From Ailanthus altissimus (Eukaryota > Streptophyta > Magnoliopsida > Sapindales > Simaroubaceae), in the NCBI GenBank assembly GCA_946807835.1, contig OX327696.1, forward strand, positions 1,934,501-1,998,500: a stretch of DNA of 64,000 nucleotides, read 5' to 3'. This document shows, one piece after another, positions 1 to 12,201 of this stretch. The notes below the pieces were generated by a model. It saw only the letters and a program-made list of their open reading frames with translations. It had not been told where the DNA came from and made no database searches. A program made the translations under genes and the position numbers. How positions within the stretch are numbered: the first letter of the stretch is position 1; every line of letters begins with the position of its first letter.

Positions 1-1269
1 ATATGTTCCGATACACTAGTTAATAATCTATACTGCAAATATCCTAAAATTAACTCACTGCATGACACAGAATTGAATAATGAATCTAATCACCATAAAA
101 GGGTTAAAGTGATTGCCATTAATCAAACGTATCTATGGTATCTATGTCTTGGTCATATTAGTCTAGATAGGATCCAAAGACTGGTCAAAAATGAACCTTT
201 GAGTTTATTAGATATTGAACCATTACCAGTCTACGAATCCTGAATAGAAGGTAAAATGACCAGAAGACCCTTTAATGTTAAAGGTAATAGAGTTATTGAA
301 ACGTTAGAATTAGTGCACTCTGATGTGTGTGGGCCCATGAGCATACAAGCTAGGGGAGGTTACGAATATTTCATCACTTTCATTGATAATTATTCTAGAT
401 TCGGTTATGTGTACCTAATGTGCCACAAGTTTGAGGCGTTTGATAAATTTAAAGAGTTTCAGACAGAAGTGGAAAGACAATTAGGAAAACACATAAAGAC
501 ACTTCGATTTGATCGAGGTGGTGAATGTCTCAATAGTGAGTTCAGGACCTATTTGTTAGACAATGAGATATTATCTCGGTTGACTGCAATAAGGTCACCC
601 TAGTAAAATGGTGTAGTTAAAAGGAGAAATAAAACTTTTCTTGAAATGGTGAGGTAAATGATGAGTTATTCAACTTTACCCATCTCGTTTTGGGGTTATA
701 CCTTAGAAATAACCATGTATCTTCTTAACTTAATTCCATCTAAGTCAATCCTTAAAACACCTCTGGAAATGTGAATAGAACGTAAACCAAGTTTACGTTA
801 TATACATATATGGGGTTGTCCAGCACATGTGCTAAAAGAGAAGATAGACAAGTTAGAATCTGAGTCAGAAGTTTATCTATTTATAGGTTATCTTAAAGGA
901 ACAAGAAGAAGTCTTTTTTATAATTCTCAAGATAAAAAAGTATTAGTTAGCACTAATGCAATTTTTCTTGAAGAAGACTATATGGAAGACTTTAAGCCTA
1001 GGAGTAAGATAATTCTTGATGAGTTATCTAGGAACTCTAATATTGTGCTTGATAGAGTCAATGAGTTAATTCCTAATTCAGATCATAATAACCAAACCAG
1101 AGCTAGTTGTAGAACAATAACCATTATACTTCATTATAGTGGGAGGATTATTAGATGCCAAACTATGCACATGTTAATTGAAGAGTTATTTCAGGCAGTC
1201 TCTAATAAGTATGAACTAGATCCTACTAGTTATGATGAAGTAGTAGTTGATAAAGATGCAAACTATTAG
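1..1269 (+). pseudogene. Copia C GAG-pre-integrase and integrase region, broken
   Basis: Integrase inserts the cDNA of the element into the host chromosome. Residues of the zinc-binding segment (LGHISLDRIQRLVKN) lie near 150-200. The cysteine motif that should follow is damaged, reading YES followed by TGA at about 241. The core is read from 256: ELVHSDVCGPM carries the first catalytic Asp, DNYSRFGYVYLM follows, and RFDRGGE carries the second Asp. A stop at 601-603 precedes a weak match to the NGVAERRN-like segment that carries the Glu. The C-terminal part is read at 829-1269 (VYLFIGYLKGTRRSLFYNSQ, then FLEEDY). The family is clear; the protein is not functional. Confidence 0.85.
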
Positions 1270-2924
1270 CATAAAGTTATAAAATCAAAAATGGATTCTA
1301 TGTATTCCAATAAAGTCTGGGAACTTGTAGAGAAACCTGAATGGATAAAATCCATAGAGTATAAATAGGTTTACGAGAGAAAGAGAAGGGTAGATAGGAA
1401 GGTGGAAACCTTCAAAGTTAGGCTTATTGCTAAAAGGTACACTAAAAAAAAAGGTATCGATTATGAGGATACATTTTCACCGATAGCCATGTTTAAGTCT
1501 ATTAGAATTCTCTTATCCATTACAACAAATCTTGATTATGAGATTTGGCAAATGGATGTCAAGACTACCTTTCTTAATAGTAATATTGAAGAAAGTATCT
1601 ATATGATACAACTAGATAGTTTTATAGCTATAAGCTAAAAGCATATGGTTTGTAAACTACAAAAATCTATCTATGGGCTTAAACAAGCATTTAGATCATA
1701 GAACATCAGATTTGATCAGGCAATCAAATCATTTGATCTTGATTAAACTCCTGATGAACCTTGTGTTTACAAAAGATAGATAGACGGTTGGTGGTTTTTC
1801 ATCTCGTTCAGTCTTGATGGTAGCTAATTAGAGGTTATTTCTCTCACATAATTTTGGTTGCCCGTTCAACTTTCATGCCGGAGGAAATAGGAATCAAACC
1901 TTGGTCGATTGCTTCTAGTCCTGTATTTTAGATGATATACTACTCATTATAAATGATGTCGGAGTATTATCATCAAATAAAATATAGTTATCTAACAATT
2001 TTGATATGAATGATCTAGAAGAAGCTAATAACATTCTTGGGATCAAAATATTAAGGGATTTCAAGTTAAAAATATTAGGCTTATCCAAAACTGAGTATAT
2101 TAACAAAATTCTGATCAAGTTTGCCATACATAATTTCAAAAGAGATTATTTTCCTTTAGATATTTAATTGATCTATCAAAGTATCAGTTTTCTAAGACAA
2201 CTGAAGAGATAGATTGCATGAGAAGTATTTCTTATGCATTAGCAGTGGGAAGTCTTATATATGCAATGTCATGTACTAGACCAGATGTTTGTTATATAAG
2301 TTTGAATGATCGGAGGATATCAATTTAATCCAGGACTAGAACACTGGACTGTAGTAAAGTATGTATTCAAGTACTTTAAGAGAATAAAAGATTATACGCT
2401 TGTATATTTCAGTGAGAATCTTATACTTATTGGGTATATAGATTCAGAATTCTAATAACATAGGATACCCAGATCTTTCTCAAGATATGTGTTAACTTTA
2501 TGTGGTGGAACTATAAGTTTGAGGAGTACAAAATAATCATGTATTGTAGACTTCACCATAGAAGGTGAATATATAGTTCCATCTGAAGCTACAAAATAGG
2601 CTTTATAGCTTCGAAAGTTCCTTATGGAGCTTAAGATGGCACCTAGAACTTAGATGCATATTGTTCTTTATTAAGATAATAGTAAGGGTAGTAGTACAGT
2701 CTAAAGAACCAAATACCATAATAGAAGAAAATCCATTGAGAGAAAATCATGTTTGATAAGGGAGTTTTGTGCAAAATGGTGAGGTCATAGTATCTAAGAT
2801 TACGTAAGTAGATAATCTAGTGAATCCATTCACCTAAGTCATTGCCACCAAAGAATTTTAAAACTCATATGAATAATATTGGGGTTCAATAGTTACTCGA
2901 CATGCTTTAGGGCAAGTGAGAGAT
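1270..2924 (+). pseudogene. Copia C reverse transcriptase and RNase H, broken
   Basis: Reverse transcriptase begins with FKVRLIAKRYTKKKGIDYED from about 1411. QMDVKTTFLN near 1552-1581 holds the motif A Asp. The active-site YVDD box has decayed to ILDD near 1924-1935. About 130 bases that do not look like RT (roughly 1779-1918) separate the CVYKR segment from that box. RNase H remnants run on to 2900, and 2908-2924 is the purine-rich tract that primes plus-strand synthesis just before the LTR. Many stops are present throughout. Confidence 0.8.
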
Positions 2925-4356
2925 TGTTAGACATATAATGTTATTTATGCTCTTAAAGCATGTGAAATAATATTTTATTTGATTAATAAAAATTTATTTA
3001 TACATATAATCGAGCATACATTGGTGAGCCATATTTATAAAGAATGTGATCTATGTATTAGGCATATGATGCTAATACAGAGGGTATAGATCACAGGTTC
3101 TTTATAAATTAAATCTAGTTCACAACTATTAATAAACAAAAAGAACATTTTATTATGTAAGGTTGTAGTTTTTCTGCTTCTTATAGTGGATGATTTATCT
3201 TAATCATCGAAGTAGAGACTTCGAGTAGAAAATCTAGTGTATATGATACATTGAACAGGACTATTGTGAATTTCGATCTGATTAACTAAATGTTATAGAT
3301 CTTAATTCACAAAAGCTTTAATAAGCTTGATTGATCTTAATATTGAGTAGGATGAAGTTACATTCATGTATTGTATCTTTTGAGTTATCACGGAGTGAGA
3401 TCTATATAAACGATCAAAACTTCAATAGCTTGGAGATATAATTTCATGAGCTGTAGGTACATGTATTTGCAAGATGGAATCTAATAATTAATGTCCACCT
3501 AAGTTGTTTGCAGTACTTGATCATTAGAATCTGTGACCACAGTTTATTCAATAAATTATTTATTGAATAATAATATTTATTTATAAATTTATTTACAAAT
3601 ATAGACATATTAAAAGTGATCATTAGAGCATTCAGTGATTTAGGGATCAATAAGTAATTAAAGAGGTAATATATTTTTTTTTATGGCCTAACTTTAATTA
3701 TGAACATCAATTAGAGGGTCAATTAAGTGGTTAATATTGATTTAAAGACCAAACCCAATTTAATTAAAAATAATTTTAATTAAATGAGCTTTTGCTTTAT
3801 AACATGGATTATTAGAGTACAACCTTTAACTTTTAGTAAAATAGCCTGGAGTTAACTTAAAAGAATTAGTGTATTATGAGATATTAAGGATTAGGCCTTT
3901 TAAGTTGGAGTTAAGAAGCCCATGGATCTTACAGTCCATCTATTAGCTCAAATCCTAATCAAAACTCTAATTTTTTAATCCTAATTAAATTCTAAAAATC
4001 TAAGGGAGATCTCTATATATATGAGAGGTATGTACTAAGAAAAATGTACTACAACTATACAGAGAAAAATTCTTTTACGTATTCTAATGTAAGAAAAGAA
4101 TTTAATTAATACCATTATCTCAAATTTGGGTATTAATAGTTTTAGAAATTAAGAAAGATCCATGTACTCACATGCGTTGAGTTTGAAAATTAAGGATAGT
4201 AAAGAAGATTGCAGCCAGTCAATTTAAGATCTGTCACAGGGATAAAAGATTACCTTAACTCTTCGCTAATAATCATATAATTACGAACAAAACGATCTAG
4301 ATTCCGCTATGTTTATTTTATTAAACAAAATTTATTTTTTTATTTACATACCAACA
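2925..4356 (+). repeat. 3' LTR of copia C (1432 bp)
   Basis: It starts TGTTAGACAT directly after the purine-rich tract and ends CATACCAACA, so it has TG...CA ends. The same ends and long internal stretches recur in reverse complement at 26681-28086, which defines both borders. A TATA-like stretch occurs near 4015. Confidence 0.88.
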
Positions 4357-5199
4357 ATTACTACCTCATCTCTTAGTCTTAATAAAGTTTTTCCTTTCAA
4401 CAAAAAAAAAAACCTATTCATATAAAACCCATATATCCTATCCAGTCAGGCTACATTTTTTTTAAAGTATCATTTCATAAAATTTTAATAAGAATAAAAA
4501 AAAGTTCATTCATAAAACACAAAAAATACTTAATATGTGTAAGACATGATGAGCTTCACTCATAAATTGTTTTTAGTATATATTAAAAATAAATAAATAA
4601 ACACTTAGGATTTAAAATTTATGATAAAATTGTGTTAGATGATCTCCAATTTAAATAATTATGCAAATTGCAAGATACTCCTCTTCTATTTATTGAGAAA
4701 ATTTTATTTTAATAAATTTTATATTTAAAAATGTACATTTTTATCATTAAAGTAGAAATTGGAATAATCAACGCAAGACAAACTAATCTATCACACAAAA
4801 AGTAATTTCACTTTGACACGTATATGGATATAAAACAAAGAAACATAATTATTTATTGAGATGGGTAAATGTAAATATTTGACTAGGTGTACAGTATAAA
4901 ATAATTTCATATAAACCAAATTGATAATATTATTAAGAGTTTATTAAAAAATTGACTAAAAAATATATTTATAGCTTTTAAGTTCTAAACATAGAAAATC
5001 AAATCAAATATAAATTATTTCTTTTCATATTAATCTAAGAAACATAATCAGTTCTTAATAATGTTAGAAATGTAGTAAATAAAAATTTTAAAATACATTA
5101 ATTTAAAAAATAGAAATAATCTTGAATACAGATATAAGATTGAGATTGCTAATAAATATATAATTAATAATTTTTTAAAGTATTTTACCCATATCAATT
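4357..5199. other. AT-rich stretch without a recognisable gene
   Basis: No reading frame of note, no repeat match elsewhere in the window and no RNA gene seen. Very AT-rich. Confidence 0.6.
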
Positions 5200-6015
5200 T
5201 TTTTGGTATCTTGCTTGGGCTGCAAACGACCCTTCCTTAACAACTTCAATCTTTGAGCGCAGCTTGGCTGGTAGATGCTCAAGCAATGGTTGTCCTTTTG
5301 GATCATCACAGTTAGTTCTTCAGGGACAGAGCTTTCTTGTCCTCAATCTCCCAAGCCGAATTCTCCTGGGTAGTAGTCAACTCCTTGGTCAGAGAGGTGC
5401 ACCTTTGCTTGTTCTTATCCCCCATCTTCTTCAAATTAACGTCACTCTACTGAGAAGTGATCCTAAGAATGGCCAGGTTGTCAGTGGCCTTTAAAGCCCG
5501 TCCAAACATTTCTTTATGAGCGCCTAGTGTAAAGGCTGCCTATAAAATAAAGAACAGACACAAAAGACAAATAAGAAATTTAGCTCTAAGTGGGAAGTTA
5601 GAAAGAGGGAGACAAATGACAAATCATTTCCAGTATACCTAATGAGCATGGCCTAAAGCCTTAGAGAGGGTGCTATAAAAGTCCTATTGAGAAATGGAGT
5701 TGGCCAATTCAAAGGAGAAACTTTTATAAGCCAGATACAGATGGTTTAGCAGGTAGCCAACTTTGTTCTTAAGCTGGGAGCCATAGTTAGGAAAAGTTAA
5801 AGAAGCAACAATATATTGGCTAGCTTTTTTCTTGTTGGTAGTAGCAGCAACAAAACATCCCCCAACCGAGGCCCCAATACTAGGAGCTTAAGAAGAGATA
5901 GGAAGGTTCCGCATATAGTCTTGCATCCAGTCATCACTTTTAAGCTTTTTGACTCAAAGCGCAAAAGGGAGCAGAAGATCTCATTCTTGTCAGTGGGTTT
6001 TAGACCATGCAATCT
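5200..6015 (-). pseudogene. Unrecognised spliced coding relic
   Basis: On the minus strand two blocks read like protein. The first, near 5650-5800, gives SFPNYGSQLKNKVGYLLNHL then YLAYKSFSFELANSISQ followed by a stop. The second, near 5300-5540, gives AAFTLGAHKEMFGRALKATD and later a charged segment, RCTSLTKELTTTQENSAWE. Between them are a plausible donor (CATTAG/GTATAC, near 5640) and acceptor (TTTTATAG/GCAGCC, near 5540). In-frame stops make it a relic. The helical, charged composition recalls gag-like proteins of plant retroelements, but I do not recognise the family. It abuts the broken end of copia D. Confidence 0.35.
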
Positions 6016-6018
6016 TTG

Positions 6019-9000
6019 TTAAACTAATCTCACTATTTTGAACAATTTTTCTAATAAAATAGAGTCACACATTAATGTGTTTTGATCTTTCATGAAACAC
6101 TTGGTGCTTGTTAGGTGTATGGTATTTTAACTATCACAATAGACATTGTTGTCAATGTTTTCAATAGCCATCATCTATGTGTAAATACTTATTAACAATA
6201 TGACCTCCTTAATAGATTCATCCACAATTATATACTCCGTCTACGTGGTTGATAATGCCATTAAGTGCTGTAAAATTGAACTCCAGCACATATTATACAT
6301 AAACATTGTAAATACTTACTTATTCAATGACCTTCTCTTGTCAAAATCAATCACATAATCTGAATCGACGTATCCTTTTACCATTTCATCCTTATTTGCA
6401 TCCCTTTTGTACAACAAACCTTGTTCTGATGTTTCATTGAAAAATCTCAAAACCCATTTAACTGCAAGTTAATGATTTTTTTCCAGGTTTGTCATATATC
6501 TACTTAGAGTACTCATTGCTTAAGTTATGTCTGGTCTTGTACAAATCATCGCATGTATGATGCTTCTAACAGTTCTAGCATATGGTACTTCAATCATCTG
6601 TAGTTTATCTTTTTTAAATTCTAGCAATTGTGCTACTGAAAGTATGAAACTTATAGTCAAAGAAGTGGAGAAAACCTTTACTTTGGACATACCAAATTTC
6701 TGTAGTATCTTAAGTATATATCTCTGTTGTGTTAAGTTGATAACATCTTTTCTTTTTCTCACAATATCCATATCCAAAATTCTCGTTGCTGCTTCCAAAT
6801 CCTTTATCTCAAACTCATTGCTTAATTACTTTCTCAATATCTATATTTATTATGTATCTTTATATAAAGATCACCTACATACAAAAGTAAATACATACCT
6901 CTCTACTAAGGCTTTTAAAGTATACACAACTGTCGTACTTGATTCTTACAAATACACAAGTTATCATGAAGTCATTAAATCTTGTATACAACTACCTAGG
7001 TAATTGCTTCAATTTATACAAGATAAATAAGTATGCTTCTTTATGTTAGGTTCTTTAAACACTTGTTGATGTGACATGTATATTTTCTCTTCTAACTCTC
7101 TATGTAAAAAAAGATGTTTTTACATTTATTTGCTTTAGAAGTAAATCAAGGTTCACATACATGGTTAACAAAATCCTAATAGATGTGTGCTTGACTACTA
7201 GTGAAAATATCTCATAAAAGTCTATCTCCTCATGCTAAATCAAACTTTGTGCTACTAACTTAGCTTCAAACCTCATAGGTATCCTCTCATTAACCTTCTA
7301 CATCCTATTACAGCCAATTAGTTTCTTACTTTGAGATCTCTCTACCAATTCTAATGTATTGTTCATGAGGAGAGAACTGATCTCCTCCTTTATGGCCTAC
7401 TGCCATTTTTCACTCTTATAACTCTTTATAACCTTTCTATATATCTTAGACTTATTAAACTCAAGAGTAAAAGTAAAAATAAATGCAAAAGCAATTAAAT
7501 CTGCTTGTATATACTTGATTGTTGGATTTATCATTCTTTTTAGCCTATCTCTAGTTAGTTGGTAGTCTTCAAGTTCCATTTTAGAAGTCCTAGTCTGACT
7601 TTGGTGGACTTGAAGGAATTAACCATTGTATTTTAATCGACTTCAAGAGTTAACTTACTAAAGTATTGATCTGGGGGTATCTCAGATCCACTCTTAATCT
7701 CTACTTCAACTTCAATTATTTTTGGTGTTGAAACTTCTTTAGGTACATATTCTTCTTTCTCTTTTTCTTAGGGAACTTTTAACATTATCGTTTTATCGAA
7801 CATCACATCTTAACTTATGATACTCCTCTATGACTTTAACTCATTACATCATATCTTGTACCCTTTCACTCATTTAGGATACCTCATGAATATTCCTTTT
7901 AATGCTCTAGATTCTAATTTGATGTACTTCACATGTACGAAAGAAAGGCTTCCCGACCACTTCTCTTTTAGGGTCTTGAAGTTTATCGTTGAAGAAGAAC
8001 TTATTTTGATTAAGTAGGTTGTTGTCATTATAGCCTTACCCTAAACTGCTTTTAACATTCTTGTGTTGATCAACATGCATCTAACTCTTTTTAGCAAAGT
8101 TCTATTTATCATTTCTGTTAGACCATTCTACTGCGGTGTTGCTCTTATAGTTTTGTGTCTTACAATCCTATACTTAGCATAAAAGCTATTGAAATTTTGT
8201 TGCAATACTCGAGGCTATTATCAATTCTTAGCCTTTTAATCTTCTTGCAAGTTTGATTTTTAATAAGGACCTTCCACATTTTGAATGACTCAAACACTTA
8301 CTTCTTTCTCTTCAATCCATATATTCACAGCTTTCTAGAGTAATCATCAACGAATGTGAGAAAATACTTTGTCCCATCATGAATGATTGTCTCTGTTGGC
8401 CCCTAAAGATGAGAGTGTATATAATCAAGATTACCCTTTATTTTGTGCTCTACTATATTAAATCGTACCTTATGTGCTTTCTCAAGTACATAATGCTCAC
8501 AAAATTCTAACGGTTAGAACTTATCATCACCAAATGCCTTTTGATAAAATAACTTCTTTAAGTTTCTTTTACTTAGATAAGCTAAGCTTAGATGCTATAA
8601 TTTGGTTTGCTTATTCTCATTACCAATATAGAAAGATACAGAACCTCTCATTGCCTCTCATCTTAGCACATACATACCGTTATGCCTATCACTTCTCATC
8701 ACAACCATGAAACCTTCAATACTCTCATAATGTCCATTTTTTTGGGCTCTATTAGTCTAACATACCTAATGAGATCAAGTTTCTCTTAACGCAGGGAAAT
8801 ACTTAATTTCTAACAACTCTCTCAGTCTCCTATCTTGTAACCTAAGTCTATCACTACCAATTCTCATTACTTGACAAACCATGTCATTCTCCATTTACAC
8901 GTTACCATCATTAATGGATTAGAAATTAGCAAACAATGAATTATTCGGGCACATGTGGAATGTACAACCAAAATCTAAAATCTATTCACTAGAACTCTAA

Positions 9001-9821
9001 CCATAAGAGGCTACAAGAGTTTCTGTACTGTCAGAGTAATTTTTATAAGCTAAAGTAGCGCCAGCTTTTTTCTTCTTATCTTTGACTTTCTTCTCAAAAC
9101 AATCTTTTATGAAGTGCCATTCTTTCATGAAATAATAGTACTTCCTCAGATTTCCTATGGACTTTGATCTCAAACCCTTCTTTGACTTTCCATCTCTATG
9201 TCCAGGCCTTCCTCTTACAGGTAATCTTTTTACATTAGCTTATATCTTATTTTCTAATTGTTTTAAGTTTAACGCTGATTTTATATCATTAATGGTTAAA
9301 CTCTATCTGCTGTAGAGGAACATATCAAAAAACTGCTCATGACTACGGGGTAGGGAACTCAATAGAACTTTGTCTTTATCCCTTATCTTTACATTAGTCT
9401 TTTCTAAAAAATTTTATGATCTTATTAAAGATATCTATATAGTATTTTATTAGTATCCTTTATGATATAGACAACTAATAATATTTCTTCTTTATATACA
9501 AAAAATTATCTAACGACTTGCTCATATAAAGATTATCCAATTTCTTCCAAAGACTAATAATTGTCTTCTCACCAGCAAGCTCCCTCAAAATCTTATCACT
9601 TAATGATAGAAGGATTATACTATGAGTCATTTCTTGAATGTATTTTCTCTATGCTTCAGATTTAAATGACCTTGGCTTTTCTTTTTATCAAATGAAGCTA
9701 CAATCTCTTGTACGATTGAGCCTAATCTTTAACTCACTAGTAGTGCCATTACTTTAATCTTTCATAAATTAAAGTCATTTTCACCGTTGAATTTCTCTAC
9801 TTTATTCTTAGGTGCAGTCAT
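6019..9821 (-). pseudogene. Copia D gag-pol remnant
   Basis: Gag starts MTAPKNKVEKFNGENDFNL and then meets TGA where copia gags usually have Trp. The zinc knuckle near 9060-9135 has lost its first cysteines (YYYFMKEWHFIKDC). A protease-like ILDFGCTFHMCP follows near 8960. The RT linker is at 7579-7397 (ELEDYQLTRDRLKRM, then YIQADLIAFAF), matching 63735-63900 in copia E. The RT C-terminus is at 6798-6520 (ILDMDIVRKRKDVINLTQQ, VPYARTVRSIIHAM, CTRPDIT). Stops and frameshifts are numerous. Confidence 0.85.
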
Positions 9822-9847
9822 GATTACTAAACCTCACTTTGAGACTA

Positions 9848-10540
9848 GTTTATTGGCAAGAACGCTTCACACATAAATATAATAATGCAATAAATAATAA
9901 AAGCAATAAGAATAGGAAACAACATAAGAAAACACAACCAATTTACATAGCTCAGTAACTTGTCTGCGTCCGCAGAGGACCAATATCTTACTTCTTATTA
10001 ATGAATCAATAGAGTATAAAGAACTCTAAGACAGAACTCACAAATAATCTCTCTTCACTACAGAGGGAATTACAATAATTATTCTCTAAATTGTCTCCTT
10101 TGTGTTTGTGATATTTTCTCAAGCCAAAATAAGGTCCGTATATAGCCTAATACGTCCTAAGTTAAATTCTAATCTAAGTTGTAACCAAAATAGGGTGTTT
10201 GAGACAACTTTGACATCTTAAAATTGTAATGACTCCTATTTTTGCTACAGTGATGACTTCTGGCTGCTGTAGCATTGCGATTGCAACATCCAATGCTATG
10301 GTGCCAACATCTAGGCACTCGGTGCTAAGGTCTAGGCTTGGACGTTGCAAGGCTACACACTTAGCACCGTAGTGCCTTATGTGTTGGAATCACTAATAGT
10401 GGCCATTCTAGCGTTGCAACAACCACCTGACTCTTCATGTTTTCGAATTTCTTCTCATTTTTACACCTTTACTGCATGTTTTTTACTCATTGGCTTGACT
10501 CTAACTCTTTTCTAAGGTAATTTTTAGTCATCTTTTCACA
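9848..10540 (-). repeat. 5' LTR of copia D
   Basis: Lies immediately upstream of a primer-binding-like TAGTCTCAAAG (9847-9837). It contains a TATA box (CTATATACGG, near 10140) and a downstream segment, GCAGACAAGTTACTGAGC, that matches GTAGACAAGTTACCGAAC in the LTR of copia E. The outer edge is put at 10540/10541 because homology with unit 2 (50254 onward) begins there. Between 10260 and 10420 it carries several GGTGCTA/GGCACC-type words. Confidence 0.65.
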
Positions 10541-12201
10541 ATCCATATCATAGTTATCAATTAAATGGTGGAACTATGGCAACACGTGTATTATAAGCAC
10601 TGCCATCTCTTGATAAGGGATTTTTTTCTACGAGATCATTTTTCATTCTACAAAAATATTTGAGTGTTTAGAGACTCAAGACTCAATCATTTTTTACCTT
10701 AAATAAATAAACAAACATATATATAATAAATAATAGTATTTATAATATATTTACTATAATAATATATCATATGAAATATACATACAAAATTATGTTTTAT
10801 ATATAATCATGCTATTATGTATTGTATAAATACGAAATATATGCTAAAATCTTAAGTTATCATAAAGTCGGAAGTTGAATATACATATTATAGTACCAAA
10901 AATATAACATATTTTACATACATATTAAAAATTACACTAAATTTGTACTAAAAAATATGTCATTTCATCTAACAGAATAACTCACGCATAAGTATAGTGA
11001 GGAATCATGATTTCCCTCAGTGAAATTTCTACATCACTCGAGCACTACAAAATAATATAATCGAATGTATAGGACAAACAAACTAAAATAAAAGAGAAAA
11101 GTAAATATTTGGTGGTTTAAAAATCAATACTATTTAATATCATATAAACATAATGATTCTAAATTAAATATTTCTATATTTAATTAAATCATAAATATAC
11201 TATAATCGAAATACAATTAATTAACATTTATTTATCTAGAAACAAATCATAAATAAAATAAATAGAATAATATTCAATTGATAATAAATTTGTTGTATTA
11301 GAAACATATTATATATATATAGTATCTATTCAATAAATGTGTGCTAATCTTGAATTTGATCTGAAATTTAGAATCTATCAACTATTAATATTTTATCTAT
11401 GTTATAAAATATATGACTATGTCATTAAAACTTATATATATTATAAATACTATAATATCATAAAATTATAAACCGTTGAATCACTAATATATATTTAACT
11501 ATTTAAATATATTTTCTGCAATTTTTCTCTTATTTCTGGGTTCTTTATTCCTCTATTTTTTTTAATTGAATAGGCAGGTAGATTTAAATAGGGACTCAAA
11601 TAACTAAATTTTTTAATTGAAATTAATATGTTAAATAATTATTAAATGGTGAAAGAATATAATTTTAAAACCACTCATTATATAAGATATTATTTGGACA
11701 GAAAATTTAAAATAATATTTAATAAGTATAGTATTATTTTTTAAATAATAATAATAATACACTCCATTAACATGATTGTCATTTCTGCATGAATAATGCT
11801 ACACTTTTTAAATTTTAATTTTAAAATTTTGAATTAGATAATATATCAAATAATTATTAAATAGTTAATTTTATAATTTTTAAAATAACTCATTATATTA
11901 TTTTACTACACAATAATTATTTAATATATTATTTGTGATTTAAAATTTAAAATATAATTTGAGAAGTGTAGCATTATTGTTTATATATATATATAGTTAG
12001 AGGTGCATATGAAGATACAGACTCTGAAATTCTATATAATTCTATATGTCTAATTGCCGTTTTGATGAAACTTTAAGAATTGTCTTGAGTTTCTATCGAG
12101 ATAATGTAAAAGAATATGGCAGTGTATGCTAGAAGAAAGACAAAAAGTACAGAGCTCAAGCAAGAGTAGAAAACAAATATATATACATAAAATTGGTTAC
12201 C
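10541..12201. other. AT-rich 3' flank of RLK-1, shared with unit 2
   Basis: No gene seen. The start matches 50254 onward in unit 2 (TTAAATGGTGGAA then TATGGCAACACG), and similarity continues in patches up to the RLK stop codon, so this belongs to the duplicated block. It is strongly AT-rich. The only further structure noticed is short palindromic AT stretches near 11800-11960. Confidence 0.6.

Larger units (their letters stand above)
1..4356 (+). mobile_element. Copia C: Ty1/copia retrotransposon relic, left end outside window
   Basis: Plus-strand order GAG-pre-integrase, integrase, reverse transcriptase, RNase H, polypurine tract, 3' LTR is the Ty1/copia order. The 5' LTR and gag lie off the left edge. 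Every domain is interrupted by stops or frameshifts, so the copy is inactive. A second LTR of the same family lies as a solo LTR on the minus strand at 26681-28086. Confidence 0.9.
6019..10540 (-). mobile_element. Copia D: 3'-truncated Ty1/copia relic
   Basis: Reading the minus strand from right to left: an LTR-like segment (10540-9848), a degenerate primer-binding site (9847-9837), a gag start (ATG at 9821), a zinc-knuckle remnant, integrase, reverse transcriptase and RNase H. Homology stops near 6019 inside the last part of RNase H with no 3' LTR, where the unrelated relic at 5200-6015 begins. Same family as copia E at 60950-64000, with which it shares the gag start and the RT linker. Confidence 0.85.

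Noticed and set aside
6527..7003. 158-codon plus-strand frame
   Set aside because: Antisense of copia D reverse transcriptase, whose motifs are on the minus strand.
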